A stretch of 64,000 nucleotides of DNA from Diphasiastrum complanatum. Taxonomy: Eukaryota > Streptophyta > Lycopodiopsida > Lycopodiales > Lycopodiaceae. A program made the translations under genes and the position numbers. Numbering within the stretch: position 1 is the first letter of the stretch; every line of letters starts with the position of its first letter. The notes below the pieces were generated by a model that was not told where the DNA came from, searched no databases, and saw nothing but the letters and a program-made list of their open reading frames with translations. The DNA lies in assembly GCA_029204225.1 (NCBI GenBank), contig CM055092.1:71664395-71728394 (forward strand), written 5' to 3'. Of the stretch, positions 12,077 through 23,597 are shown piece by piece.

Positions 12077-13020
12077 TTAATAGGGTGTATTGGCCATTTT
12101 CTTCTCTTCTTCGAGAGTCTGCAGCAATCTGCCTTGTTTAATATCGTTTCCAGGTATCATGGGAGTATGCACACCTTTGCATTCGATCATGTTGAAATCT
12201 TCGATGATCTTCTGAATATACTTTTGTTGGTGAAGATACAACTTGCCACCTTCAAAGTCTCTTTCGATCTGTAAGCCTAGATAGCTTTTTGCTTCTCTTA
12301 GGTCGGTGATCTCGAATATTCCAGAAATGTCTCTTTTGACATCTAAAATTAATTTATCTTTTCTTGAGAAGATAAGAGTGTCATCTACATAAATAGATGG
12401 AATGATAATTTCACCTTCAACATGTTTGATGTAGACATTCAACTCAGTGAATAAATGTTTGAAGCCTAAAGAACATAGTGTTTCATCCTTTTTTCTGTAC
12501 CATTGTCTAGCTACTTGTTTTAGACCGTAGATGCTCTTATGCATGTGACATCCAAATTCTGGATGCTCTTGACTTATGAAACCAAGTAATTGATCCATGA
12601 ACAAATTTTCTTCTAAGTCTCCATGCAAGAAAGTAGTTTTCTCATCCATAATATGGATTTTAAGATCATGAGCTATTGCTTAAGCGAATAGCAAGCGAAT
12701 TGATGTGTGTTTGACTACAAGTGAGAAAGTATCAGTGTATTCGATACCATATTTCTATGAAAATCCTTCCGCTACCAACCTTGCTTTATATTTGATGATA
12801 TTTCCATCAGGACCTGTTTTGATCTTGTAGATCCACTTGCATTTAACCGGTTTCCTTCCATCAGGTACATGTGCAAGTGTCCATACATTGTTCTTATGCA
12901 TTGATGACATTTCGTCCTCCATTGCTTGAATTCAATGCTCTTTCTCTGGCCCATCAATAGCTTATTCGAATGTTTGAGGTCCTTCCGCGAAACCACAAAA
13001 TTTGATAGCTATGTTTGTTG
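12077..13020 (-). pseudogene. Copia reverse transcriptase, minus-strand element
   Basis: The main open part (12649-12077) has IYGLKQVARQWYRK, the catalytic box IYVDDTLIF and SYLGLQIERDF, standard copia RT landmarks. Upstream, 12996-12660 continues in shifted frames with the N-terminal region (WIYKIKTGPDGNI, KARLVAEGF) interrupted by in-frame stops and a frameshift. RT would copy the element RNA into cDNA in a cytoplasmic particle. As read here, no continuous polyprotein could be made. Confidence 0.85.
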
Positions 13021-14060
13021 AAACATCTTGACCAAACCTTGTTGGTGGTATTCTTTGTCTTGTAGATCTTCTCACAACTTGTATAGGTTTCGAATTCGAT
13101 TCTGCATTTTCAAGTTCGACTGGTTCTGCTTGAATTCGAACAGGTGATTCGAGCTTTTCGGATACTCGAATTTGAACTCCCTCTGAATCACTACTATGTC
13201 TAGATGGTAATTACAGTTCACCATCTGCTTGCTTTACTTCTGTTATTGGTAACTCATAATAAGTCTTAAAAATTTCATAGCCGACTAAATCACTGTCTGC
13301 TATGTATTTTGACTCATCGAATTTGACATCTCGAACTACTTAGTTTTGGGTATGTAGACTCGATAGTATGAAGAATGTAATTCGAATCCTACCAGAAAAC
13401 CTTGTTCTGTCTTTTCATCGAGTTTCTTTCTCAATTTATTTGGTATGTGCATATAAACTACACATCCGAATGTCCGAATATGAGCCAAATTTGGCTTCGA
13501 CTTCCACCATAATTCATGAGGAGTTTTGTCGGGTATTCTGAATTTCAGAATTCGATTCTATAGATAGTTCGACGTAGCCACTGCTTCTGCCCACAACTGC
13601 TTCGGTGCTTTCACATGAGCCATCATACACCTGACAGCTTCCATTAGTGCACGATTTTTCATTCCGCAATTCCATTGTGTTGACGTGTGTATGATGCAAT
13701 CTTCGTATGCATAATACCTCGATCAGTACAGAAAGTTTTGAATTCGTTGGAAATGTACTCACCTCCACGATCTGTGCGAATTTGCTTCAACTTGTTGTCT
13801 GTCTGCTTCTCAGCCCAATTGGTATACTCAATGAATTTCTCGAAAGCTTCTGATTTTGTACAAATAAAGTATACTACAGCGAACTTGTAGAAGTCATCAA
13901 TAAACGTTATGAAATATTTTGCATCACCTAAAGACATTACTCCAAATGGTCCACAAATATCCGAATGTACAATTTCCAGAACCTTGGTTGCTTTACAAAC
14001 ATCTTTACTGAAAGGTGTATGAGTCATTTTGCCTTTAAGACAAGATTCACAAGTAGTTCA
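13021..14060 (-). pseudogene. Copia integrase, minus-strand element
   Basis: The central part, 14027-13659, contains the integrase core: HSDICGPF, FITFIDDFYKFA, TDRGGEYISNEF and KIASYTRQHNGIAE. These give the D, D, and E of the DDE triad. The C-terminal part and linker to RT (13650-13020) are broken into short pieces by stops. It lies between GAG-pre-integrase (14067-14405) and RT (12077 on), the usual copia order. Confidence 0.82.
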
Positions 14061-14066
14061 AATATC

Positions 14067-14405
14067 TCAACTCTTGATTTCGACTCCTTCAATTATTTGA
14101 CTCTTGTTGGCTTGATACAAGACTTCCATGTTCATGTGACATAACCTCTTGTGCCATAGAATATATGTCGATTCTTGAGCTTGATTCGCTTGCTCGACTC
14201 GAGTTCGAATGCTCAAGTGATACAAATGTTCATCTATGTTACCTTTAGTAACTAGGTTATCAGAATCTTCATCGAACAACTTACAAGAGTCCTTTGTGAA
14301 AATTACTGACATCCCTGTGTCGACTATCTTTGCTACGGATAGAAGATCTTTATCGAGAGTAAGAACATAGAGAGCTTCTTCCAGTTTCTTGTCACCCTGA
14401 TTCAT
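14067..14405 (-). pseudogene. Copia GAG-pre-integrase segment
   Basis: A 112-codon open stretch containing KDLLSVAKIVDTGMSVIF and the zinc-binding start of integrase, LWHKRLCHMNMEVLYQ (HHCC region). The upstream protease region (14405-14550) is decayed, with stops and no clear D-S-G. Confidence 0.75.
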
Positions 14406-14548
14406 GTCTAATCACAGTACACCAATTCCGTCAACTTTATGCTTAGAACCGTCTCCAAGTACAAGGAATCTTGAATAATTCGTCTTCTTATAGTCCAATA
14501 AAATTTGTTTTGAGGAAACAAAATGTGAAGTGGCTCCCGAATCAAGTG

Positions 14549-15340
14549 CTACATCTCAAAGTTTATTAAATTCGATGAACAACATAGATCAGCACAAACA
14601 TATGCTGCTGAATTTCTTGTTGTCCTCTCTTCTGCTGCTCTGGAGCATTCTGCTTTGTCTTCGACAAAATTTGAATCAGAAGGTTCACTTCGATTCTGCT
14701 CCTTGTTCTTGGGACTATGGTAACAGTCTACTGTTGCATGACCCCGTTTATGACAATGAATACAATCAATCTTTGGATTCAACCAACACTTATCTTCTAT
14801 ATGACCTAATCTTTTGCAAATCTTCCTATCACCAGAATCTTTTGAGTGTTATTTATCTGATTGTCGATCATTTATCTTGGATTCGCATAAACGATTTCCA
14901 TTCTTTTTAGACGACTCCCTCTTAGTCTTAAACTTCTTCGAAGATTGATTCTTCTCAATAAATAGAGCTTTTTTTGAATCACCAATATCGTCATAGCATT
15001 CGCGAGCTTCTACTTCCTCTTTGACTCCATCTATCACCTTCTGAAGCGTCATAGACGAATCTTTCAACAATAAAGTTCAAGTTGTGTGGAATGACCTGGG
15101 TAGGGTTCGAAGAAAATAGCTAAGTTGTTTTTCATTTGAGATTGCATTTTCCTTGTCGAAATTCTGTAAAGAAATAAACAGATCCTTAATTTTTTGCACG
15201 AAAGTGGTCAGATATTTGTCGTCCCATTGTAGGTAAGTCAATTGGTCCTCCAAGAATATGATTTGATTCCGTGATCGAATCTCATTCCTGGTTTGTAATT
15301 CGTCCCACAATTCTTTCGCGTTATGAACATATGCATACAT
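14549..15340 (-). pseudogene. gag: Copia gag with zinc knuckle, minus-strand element
   Basis: Read from 15340 downwards. ELWDELQTRNE and FLRTLPRSFH match the copia Gag UBN2 region. A lysine-rich linker follows (15070-14849), then a CCHC knuckle CIHCHKRGHATVDC at about 14740-14780. Frames shift between these blocks. The N-terminal ~100 residues of Gag are absent: the frame opens at MYAYVHNAKE only ~15 bp from LTR-like sequence, so the 5' part including the primer-binding site was deleted. Confidence 0.8.
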
Positions 15341-15354
15341 GAGATAGATTTTTT

Positions 15355-15812
15355 TAGATAATCAGAAATAAGTATAAAACATCAGTGATGTAAAATTAAT
15401 CTATTGATAACTTTGATCAATCGATCATTTCCTCTTTTGATTCTGATTTTTCTATCTGCCTATGCTTCTACTGCCTTACTTTCTATGAGTAAGTGTACAT
15501 GTATTTATATTGTCATAGGATAGGTCTCTTGGCCTTCTTCCTTCTGTAAAACAGTCAATCTAACCATTAAAACAGTTGATATACAATGACGTTCTGTTTC
15601 CAGGTTCGACAATTTATCTTTCAATTCGTTTATCTTTCGAACAAGAATAAATGTCGAATTAGTAAATGTTGAATGAATAAGGATCGAATCATGATTGGTT
15701 GATTCGAATGAATAAATGTCGATTCTTTCAAATTCGACTTCTTAGCCTTTGTCTATTAAATTGTACACTTTGTTAGTAGAATTGACACTCGTCTGTCAAG
15801 GTGTTCTACATA
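15355..15812 (-). mobile_element. 5' LTR of the minus-strand copia element
   Basis: On the minus strand the LTR starts TGTAGAACACCTTGACAG at 15812. It shares about 150 bp with the copy at 11270-11403. The inner boundary (about 15355) is set only by the start of gag coding sequence. No tRNA-Met-type primer-binding site is visible, consistent with a deletion at the LTR/gag junction. Confidence 0.65.
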
Positions 15813-18004
15813 GTCATGGTCCTATATTCAACAACCGATATTATGCAATTTTCCCACAGGGATTCTCAAAAATCCAAATTACATAATACAAAACACATTC
15901 ACTAATTCTGATGTCCATTTCTTCCCCCGTTAGAATTTTCGGTCCCTCAAAAAATTCCATCAGCTGAGGTAAAGAGAAATTTCTTAGACATACAGTAAAC
16001 GTTAATTACTCTTTTCCTTTTACTGGCTTTAGCATTACTCCGTTAAGGTCTATCAGTATAATGCAACTAATGAAAGTACATGAATAGCAAATCCACAAAA
16101 CTTTGGATTTCGCTACTTCTCTTACCGTATTTAACAAAAATCCATTTTGTCAAATAAAGAAGTTACCTCCATTCCAACATCATGACTTCCGTCATTAGTT
16201 CAACTAAATTTCACCTTCAATGAGGATTTTGCAAAAAGCTTTTGCTTGCCAATTATTAATGATGAAATCAATTAGAATGCAAAGCAAAACCATCAGTATT
16301 TTATCGACCGAAAAGGAAACTATATGGATTAAAAAATCCATACATACTTTAACTCAATTCATAGGGAGTAACCATACTCCAAATTTAAAAACTATATATC
16401 CAAAGCACAATACCAAAAAATCACATCTCCGATTACTAACTTGTCGTAAATCCTAAATTCATGAGCTTGGCTCATATAGTTATAGTTAGGATTCATTTCA
16501 CCACACAAAATTATTCTTCAAATCATTTCCTCAGTGCAAACTGGAGAATCGACAATTTTATTCTCACAGTTAATTTAGGTAGATTTATCGATAATCACAT
16601 TTCCAAAACTGACCACAACTTCCTTTGTGCAAAGATTTTCAGAATCTTAGGCTATTGGTATGAACATCATTATCATATGCTAATAGCCACATGCAACTAC
16701 AAAAATGGTAGACTCCCCATCATGAAAAAAACAAAGGCTTATTCAAGCAACCACAAGGCCCTTCAAAACCCTAGTTCAAAGAAAACACATTACAAAAGCC
16801 TTCCCACGGCTCCTACAGCCACTTCGCTCCTACAGCCGCCTCTCAAGCACCGACCATTGCTGGAAACAAAGTTGTTTCATGGTTGCCATAGCTGCAAACC
16901 AGATCATCTCTCCTCCTCGGACTCCTTCATCAAAGCAACCACTACGGCTACAACTGCTCGCTCCCACCATCGTTGAAAGCCAAGTTGCTTCAGGCTGCCA
17001 CACCTTCCCTGTTAGGTCGCACAAAGGAAGAAGTAGATTCCAAAAAGCACTTGGAAATCTTTTCAGTATGTGCAAGTACCGATTTAACGACTTCAACACG
17101 ACCTTCCGGCCCTCAGATTCGGCGAACAGCTAGTGCTACAACATCTGTCTTCCTTCAACACTCATTCAAGACAATTCCAACCTGTGGATCCAGTTCAAGA
17201 TAAAAAATAGTTGTTTCCGAAATCTATTTTACATCGGCTTTCACTTAAGGCAACCCGACGTCAATGATGACCGCCACATGCACCAAGCAGGTGACCAACT
17301 GCTAGAAACCTGGGATTTCTAGAAATCAGAAATTATCCTTTCCATAAAGTTAACTTTTATCACTGCTTACCTATAAAAATACAAGTTTGACAGAAGCAAG
17401 AAAAAGAACATCTGTTTCATGGAGTAATTAATTCCAGGGTGGAGAGTTAAATCTCAGGTGTTCCAAGCTTTACTTTCTGCCAAGAGATAATCGACATAAC
17501 CGCAATTTCCATTCAATGCTCTGTCTTTTGCATGCTTCAGCAGAGAGCTAGTCTTTTTTTCCAAAAAAAAACCTTCGATCCTCAACATGCAACCATTAGA
17601 TTCATGAATTCCAACAAGTAACTAATTATTTCAGCAAGATAAATCAATCCATCAATAACTTAACCAATCACACATGAATCTAGCACTATAGAACATTATG
17701 GGCCCATGCATGTTATTCATTCTAGCAGAGCAAATCAGTCTACAACTTTTTGAAAACTTCTCAAGGATCCAGAAAATTAGGAGTGATTTATACATTGATT
17801 AGAAGCAACATTAATAAACACAAATTAGTGGAAGTGCACTCTACCACCCTTTTTGTCAAATATGCTTCATCACCATTTAGTGAATCAAAATCCAACTTCC
17901 CTTGAGAAATCAGCACTCCAATTCAGGATATAATCCAAGCGCTTTCCACTTCCAACTACATGTAGAGCTTGCCTCCAATGCCATCCAAGACCGCATCTTA
18001 GCCG
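15813..18004 (-). mobile_element. Probable internal region of a family L element, non-coding
   Basis: Lies downstream (minus strand) of the family L LTR and primer-binding site at 18005-18480. The first ~200 bp after the primer-binding site resemble the sequence after the plus-strand LTR at 19720-19950 (AAGATGC-GTCTTGGAT, GTAGAGTGCACTTC). No Gag or pol domain can be read. Frames at 16.2-17.2 kb are open by chance. It looks like a non-autonomous element body; where it ends is unclear. Confidence 0.45.
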
Positions 18005-18017
18005 TGCTCTGATACCA
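18005..18017 (-). promoter_or_regulatory. tRNA-iMet-type primer-binding site (family L, minus)
   Basis: The minus strand reads TTGGTATCAGAGC immediately after the CA end of the LTR. This is the standard plant initiator-Met tRNA complement used to prime minus-strand DNA synthesis. Confidence 0.85.
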
Positions 18018-18018
18018 A

Positions 18019-18480
18019 TGTAAAGACCCACGATGACGACATGATTAACACATGATGAGACTTGTGGGAGCCAAACCACCCATCCAACTGAGATGTATCC
18101 AAACACCTCACCCCTGAGCCATGGCAAGTGAATACCTAAAGAGAGAAGGGAAACTAGCAACCAAGCCAAAACTTAGAATGGAGGAGCGTGTCCCTACCCG
18201 CATACATAGGGGTAGGAATCTTGTGCATGCATCCATCCATCCAACCTCCCATGCAGTCCATCCAAACATAGGTCACATATCCCATGCTATCCTCATGCAT
18301 ACCACCGTCACAAGCCATGCATTGCTCCACATGTCTCCATAGGAGTATCCTCTCAAGGTTATTAGTCACAAACTGGCCTTGACATGGAATTAAATCGAGG
18401 CGTAACCAACAAACTCGATCACTGGAGGGCCCGAAATTTTAGATTGGATCAATTGGAATTCTCTTCCAAGGTGGATAGCA
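18019..18480 (-). mobile_element. LTR, family L (minus orientation)
   Basis: The reverse complement aligns along its length with the LTR at 19242-19719. Both share GGCCCTCCAGT, GATTTAATTCCATG, TTTGTGACTAAT-ACCTTGAGAGGA and the end GGGTCTTTACA. It is clearly more diverged from the 19.2 kb copy than that copy is from the partial LTR at 8.8 kb. The 5' edge (about 18480, TGCTATCC) is less certain than the 3' CA edge, which a primer-binding site follows. The direct repeats ATCCATCC and CATGCAT around 18230-18310 are private to this copy. Confidence 0.75.
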
Positions 18481-19241
18481 AGATGGCAAGTGGGTGTTCT
18501 ATCCCGGTTTTCAGTTGCTTGTTGCTAAGATCCATTACTCTTGAGATTTTTTGGTGTTTTATGGAGAATTGTCCTAGGAAGCCAATTTGTGATGCTTTTT
18601 TGGAGCTTTCCAATGATTTATGATTCTAGGCTATGTTTTGATCAAAATTGCTTGGTTTTTCATGCTTTTTGGCACAAAATTGATAGTAAAAACCAAAATC
18701 CAGCAAGGTCAAATCAATTAGATGGCTATATTTATGTAAATTGGTTTGCAAGTGTTAGAGAAAGAGTTGCATGTCATGAATTTCCACTTTTTAGTAAAGA
18801 AAAAACCAAAAAATAGCCAAAAATCATGATTTTTGTTTGTTTTTTTCATAAAGTTTGTAGATGCTTGAGTACGTTCGTTTGATTAGATCTCCAGTTATCA
18901 TAGGTGACAGACAAATCTATTAAGATGAATGAGTGCTATTTTCTTGCATTTGATACTAGAAACGGGAGCATTTAACTCAAAAGAGTATCTAGGATACTCA
19001 GAGTTGAGTTTTAATCATTTTATATCTTAATAATTCTCCTAGAGATTCTAATTAAATAAATTATCATATCTTAGAATTGGATTCTAAGGATATGAGTTGG
19101 CTGTCAGAGTTTGTGGATGATTTTAGACTGTAATTATTATTATTATTTCTTTAACTTTAATCTACTAAGTTAGGTACTACTTCACTCAGTATTTCATTTT
19201 AGTGCTTTTAGGTGATGTTACTAACTTGTGGTGAGTATAAC
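18481..19241. other. Spacer between head-to-head LTRs
   Basis: About 760 bp of AT-rich DNA with no recognisable gene, lying between the outer (5') edges of two family L LTRs in opposite orientation. It should represent pre-insertion sequence or another element's remnant. I see nothing identifiable in it. Confidence 0.4.
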
Positions 19242-19719
19242 TGTTATGGCCATATTCAGTTAAGGACCTGGAATAGTCCTAATATGGTAGACCGGCCCTC
19301 CAGTACTTGAGATTATTGGTCGCGCTGAGATTTAATTCCATGCTGAGGCCTGTTTGTGACTAATTACCTTGAGAGGACCCAGACACTCTATTTGAGACAT
19401 ATAGAGTATTGCATGTCTGTGTGACAGATATAGGCAGAAGGACTGCATGAAGAGATGTGATCTATTTATAGTTGACCTGCATGGGTGTTGCATGGTTTTA
19501 TGCACAGGACTCTACTCTCTATATAATGAGGTAGGGATTCTCCCATCGACATATTGGGTTTAGGTTACCAGTTTCTCTCTTCTTCTCTTTCTTCACATGA
19601 CATGGCTTGGGGGCTAGGTCCAGGTTTGATCTAGGATTGGTTGGGCGGTTTGGCTCCATAGTCTCTCTTATTGTGTTCTCCTATCCTCATCTTAGGGGCA
19701 ATCCTTGAGGGTCTTTACA
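19242..19719 (+). mobile_element. LTR, family L (plus orientation)
   Basis: 478 bp, starting TGTTATGGCC and ending TCTTTACA. A TATATAA box lies at about 19519, suiting an LTR promoter, with a pyrimidine-rich stretch after it. The primer-binding site begins at 19721. A partial plus copy is at 8827-9082 and a diverged minus copy at 18019-18480. No matching 3' LTR was found to the right before the next element at 20.27 kb. Confidence 0.85.
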
Positions 19720-19720
19720 T

Positions 19721-19733
19721 TGGTATCAGGGCC
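19721..19733 (+). promoter_or_regulatory. tRNA-iMet-type primer-binding site (family L, plus)
   Basis: TGGTATCAGGGCC one base after the LTR end, one mismatch from the canonical plant initiator-Met complement. It establishes that the LTR at 19242-19719 is a 5' LTR. Confidence 0.85.
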
Positions 19734-20080
19734 CAGCTAAGATGCAGTCTTGGATAGGATGAGACAAGCCTACATCGATTTGGAAGTTGAAGCGCTTAGA
19801 TTTACATCCTGGAAGGAGTGCTATTTTTTCTCAAGGGAATTATGGAGTTGGATTCACAAATTATGGATTAGTGGCATACTTTTCAAAATTATGGTAGAGT
19901 GCACTTCTACATGGGTTTTTGGGTAAAAGATGCTGCGAATTTGTTGGAATCTAGTTGCAATTTCATGATTTCTTGGGGAAGCTTTCAAATGGTGTTGAGT
20001 GCTCTGCAATGACTGATGTGGTTACTTATTTCATTGTTGGATTTTGCTCAGCTAAAATTTGTGAATAGCATGCATCAGTC
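19734..20080 (+). mobile_element. Family L internal sequence, truncated
   Basis: Non-coding continuation of the family L element, similar in its first 200 bp to the minus-strand copy below 18005. It runs until LTR-like sequence of another element (family X). No coding domain is visible, so the element was non-autonomous or is cut short. Confidence 0.5.
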
Positions 20081-20084
20081 TACA

Positions 20085-20267
20085 ATGTTCTGAATCTGTG
20101 TCATATGCCAACCTTAGCATTCAAACATCTAATCCATTCATTAAACATCAAATTACAACAGAAATACAAGAAATCAAGAAACTAGTCAAAGAATCAAGAA
20201 AAGAGCTAAAATTAACAAAACTTCACCAAATTAGGCAAAGTAAGGTATCTTTATTCATGATTATTGA
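20085..20267 (-). mobile_element. Displaced 3' part of the family X LTR
   Basis: Read on the minus strand from 20267 it starts with the target duplication TCAAT, then ATCATGAATAAAGATACC, which looks like an LTR polyadenylation region. It would continue naturally from 23996 if the family A element between them were removed. The end near 20085 is uncertain. This assignment is an inference from the shared TCAAT and the sequence character. Confidence 0.45.
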
Positions 20268-21081
20268 TGTAGGGTCGTAGATCTGCGTAGTATAGCCCTC
20301 CCGCCTGTCAACAAGGGTTAGATCACTGGATAGGTACCTAACTATGCATAGATGCTAGTTTTAGTTAGTTTCCTACTTCCTTGCTAACTCTATTAACCAC
20401 TAACACTACTCTCCCTTAACTCTACTCCTCTACTCTAACATTCATCATGATTTGGGTGAAGGAGGGATAGAAAAGGAGAGGAAGAGAGAAGAAAAGAGAG
20501 AAAGAGAGAGAGATGAGATGGAGGTTAGTTCAAATGCTCAATGTCATTGCTTACGAAAAAACCTTAACTAGCATAACCAAAAAGCATGGGAAATGAAGAT
20601 AACAAGCAATCACAACAATAGTATAAGCAAGATTGATTAGCAAATGAGGATGCTTGAGCTCTCAAAATGGTAGAGTCTCCTCCTCTCTATTAAGCATGAA
20701 AATAGTGTACAAATGGTGCCTTTTTATAAAATGGGGAAGGCCCTTGCCCCTCAATCCTATTGACTAATATTCACATTGATCCTATCCATTCATCTTGGAC
20801 CCAACTTGATCCAAGGGTCCACAAAAAGTACATTGGATATCACAAGATTCATGTGAGTCCAAAATTGAACCCAACTCTAAAAAGTAAACTCTAAGTTTAG
20901 AATTGACTTTGGGCCTCAAGTTTTATTTTAATTACAAAGGGCCCAAGTCTATTATTCTATTTACAACTTCACATGCGTGCTCATTGGGCCATGGGCTTAT
21001 ACACATAGGATGTCATGCCCTCGCAGCACATTTTATTGGATGATTTTATATATTCACACTTTGTTGGGAATACCCCCAACA
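20268..21081 (-). mobile_element. LTR of family A, minus orientation (3' LTR)
   Basis: 814 bp. The minus strand begins TGTTGGGGGTATTCCC at 21081 and ends GACCCTACA at 20268. It is highly similar along its whole length to the plus-oriented LTR at 23997-24800. No primer-binding site follows its CA end; instead the 5 bases TCAAT follow, so it behaves as a 3' LTR. The outer flank TCAAT equals the outer flank of the 23997 copy, which marks both as ends of the same insertion. Confidence 0.92.
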
Positions 21082-21850
21082 GGACCCACGACCTGAAGTA
21101 GTGCCGGTCCCTCGGCACTCTGCCGGTTTAGTATAGCGTTTTCATCGCCCGCCTTTGCTGGATCAGGTAGGTAGTGACATCCTCCATGAAGTTGAGGCGG
21201 TCCAGTTTCTTGAAGTCCTTGGGCGTGTGAAGGGACTTGTGGACTCCTCGCAGCCAATCTTGGTCGATCCATGTTTGGAATCTACGTGTCCATGGATTGC
21301 CCAGAAGCGCAACTCGGTAATACACACGAGTGATTGGCAGCTGATCTTCGACTTTGTCTGAAGGTAGCGCCTTATTAACGTCAAAGAATATGGATGGGAG
21401 AAAATTTTCGCATTTAGTCTTGATCCCCAATAGATGTTCTAAGTCCCAGGCGTAAGTGGCTGTCGCGTGGACTGTTGGCTTTGGTCTTGGCTGGTACTGG
21501 CCTGTGCAGCGTCAAAAATCGGTGGCGGTGGAATCACCACGGGGGTGGGCTGGGCCTTCGTGTCCATGAATTTTTGGCACGCCTTGAGGGCTTGCTTGGC
21601 CTGGACGAGCTCGTGAGTTGCGCTTGCCCGATATTTATTGAACTCTATATAGTAGCTATTTAAGGTTTGGCTATATACTTGCACCTGGCGCCGAAGAAGA
21701 TTCATTTCTGATTGAGAAAGCGGCCTTGAGTCTGGTGGTGAGCAGCCAGTACACTGGCACTGATAGGGGATTGTGTTGTATCGGCCCCGACGACTTGTGA
21801 AATATCGTTGTCATTATCTTTGATCAAGTTCTCATTGGTTGGGTTTGATG
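21082..21850 (-). mobile_element. Family A internal 3' segment with broken reading frames
   Basis: Minus-strand frames 21705-21439 (glutamine- and alanine-rich, with a PPPP run) and 21430-21128 (a tryptophan-rich run with WTRRFQTWIDQDW) read toward the family A LTR. No protein family is recognisable to me. Position just inside the 3' LTR suggests a post-pol or non-autonomous ORF of element A. The right limit, about 21710-21850, is where orientation switches to the plus-strand family X sequence, i.e. the inferred inversion breakpoint. Confidence 0.45.
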
Positions 21851-21879
21851 GAGTTGGTTAGTTCACGAATAAGGAAGCT

Positions 21880-23411
21880 ATGCCAGTTGTATGGCACAAT
21901 GGAGGGGCTAAGGAATTCCAGAAAGGATTCCACTATCTGACTCAACAGCTTAGACTGGATTCTATCCAGAATGAGGAACAACAAGAAGCAGTCATTGAAG
22001 ATGGCTCTACAGATGAAGCTGTTGAACCCTTCGATGATCAAGATGAATTGGACTTCAATGATGGTGATTATCAAGGTCAAGATCGATTCCAATTTACTAC
22101 TGAGAATCAATTTGAAGCGATAAGCGTGCGGATGAGCAACAACAGGTGCATTGTGGAGCAGAAGACTAGTATGAGCCCATGGATCAATTCTATGATTTTG
22201 AAGAACACAAAAGACAACATCACCATGGTGTAGAACAACATTTCGATCATAATGAATATGATAATGTTGATTATGAGATTTATGAAGATGCCTATGAAAG
22301 TGAAGAAATTGACAACAATGAATGGGGTTCTCTCTATGCCACTACAGGTATGACTAGTCCTTCTTTGATGGGAACATCATTTGCCGATGCAAATGATTTT
22401 AAGGAGGGAAGGAATATTATTGTGGCAAGTGGAGCGACAATTTCTAGTCCCTATGTCACAGTGGCAAGTGGAGCGACAATTTCCAATCCCCATGTCAATT
22501 TTGTGGGAAGTCTAACGCCATCAACTCAACAACAATGGGGCAGTATTCATGAAAGATCAAATAATAATGTAGACCTTACTACCAGTAAAGTGACTGGTGG
22601 AACAAAGGAAATATTAGGTACACTTTTAACTGCCATACAGGATAGTACTTAATAAACGAAATAAACAGGACAACAATTACAAGAAAGGTCAGAGCGAAGA
22701 TGGGAAAAAAATGTACAACAAGATGGTCGCTCGTTTTGACTCTATCTTGCAATCGGCTGGTGTTCCACAACAGCCAATTGATATTCAAACTACTAATCCT
22801 GAATTGTGTACCACTGTTGATGTCTATGAAACAACGTTTCCTCTAGTCCAACGGCAAAATTCCAAGCCAAAGGCAGATATCGACGAGATGTTTTGAGCAA
22901 ACAAGATCATGAATCTTTTGATGAAGCTGATGATTGCAAGGAAGAAAGCATAATTCTTGATATCGAACTACCTTCCACGGAGGCAAATCAATATCAGCAA
23001 AGCACCAATGGACAAGTGAATGAAAACCAATTTGATAATCCAGATCAAATCTTGTTCGATAGCTGTAATGATCAGGTCAAAAGTCAAAATAAAGAGATAT
23101 ATTATGAGCAAAACGAATTTCTATAGTTGCAGCTAACAAATCATGGAGTACAATCCAATCATCGGGAATTATATTCTACTCCACAAATGGATTAATTTTT
23201 GAGTATGAATCAACTGAGTGGTATAACACTGATACAAAATTCAAATACCAATACAACAATGAGCTTTTTGATGATGAAATTGGTGCAACTTGAGGCTTTC
23301 TTGTGTTTCATCAATCTCTTCTTCAGTGATTTTATCAAATCAATAGGATCAGTTGTAGATCAAAGGTTCTTTATGAAGAATTCTTGTTGCAACCTTATTC
23401 TACAACAATAA
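21880..23411 (+). pseudogene. Acidic repeat-containing ORF of family X element (frameshifted)
   Basis: Successive plus-strand frames (21880-22233, 22179-22652, 22711-22896, 22893-23126, 23199-23411) look like one decayed coding region. It is rich in Asp, Glu, Asn and Gln (DDQDELDFNDGDYQGQDRF; HNEYDNVDYEIYEDAYESEE). It contains a tandem 14-residue repeat VASGATIS(S/N)P. It ends shortly before a polypurine tract and LTR, so it is probably the 3' open frame of an LTR element. I do not recognise any enzyme domain and assign no function. Confidence 0.45.
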
Positions 23412-23585
23412 GCAGAGGTAGCAAAATCTGATGAATGGTAGATGGCTACTGACAAGAATAATACAAGAAAAGATGTTTCTTATTCAAGATGGCCACATAT
23501 GATTTGATTACCGCCAAAGGATTCGTGAAGCATGGCACTCAACAAAGAGCTACATGGTCTTCATTTTTTAGGGCAAAAATGCTTA

Positions 23586-23597
23586 AAGTAGGGGGAG
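23586..23597 (+). promoter_or_regulatory. Polypurine tract, family X
   Basis: AAAGTAGGGGGAG directly before TGTCATGTG. This is the usual plus-strand primer position immediately upstream of a 3' LTR. Confidence 0.75.
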
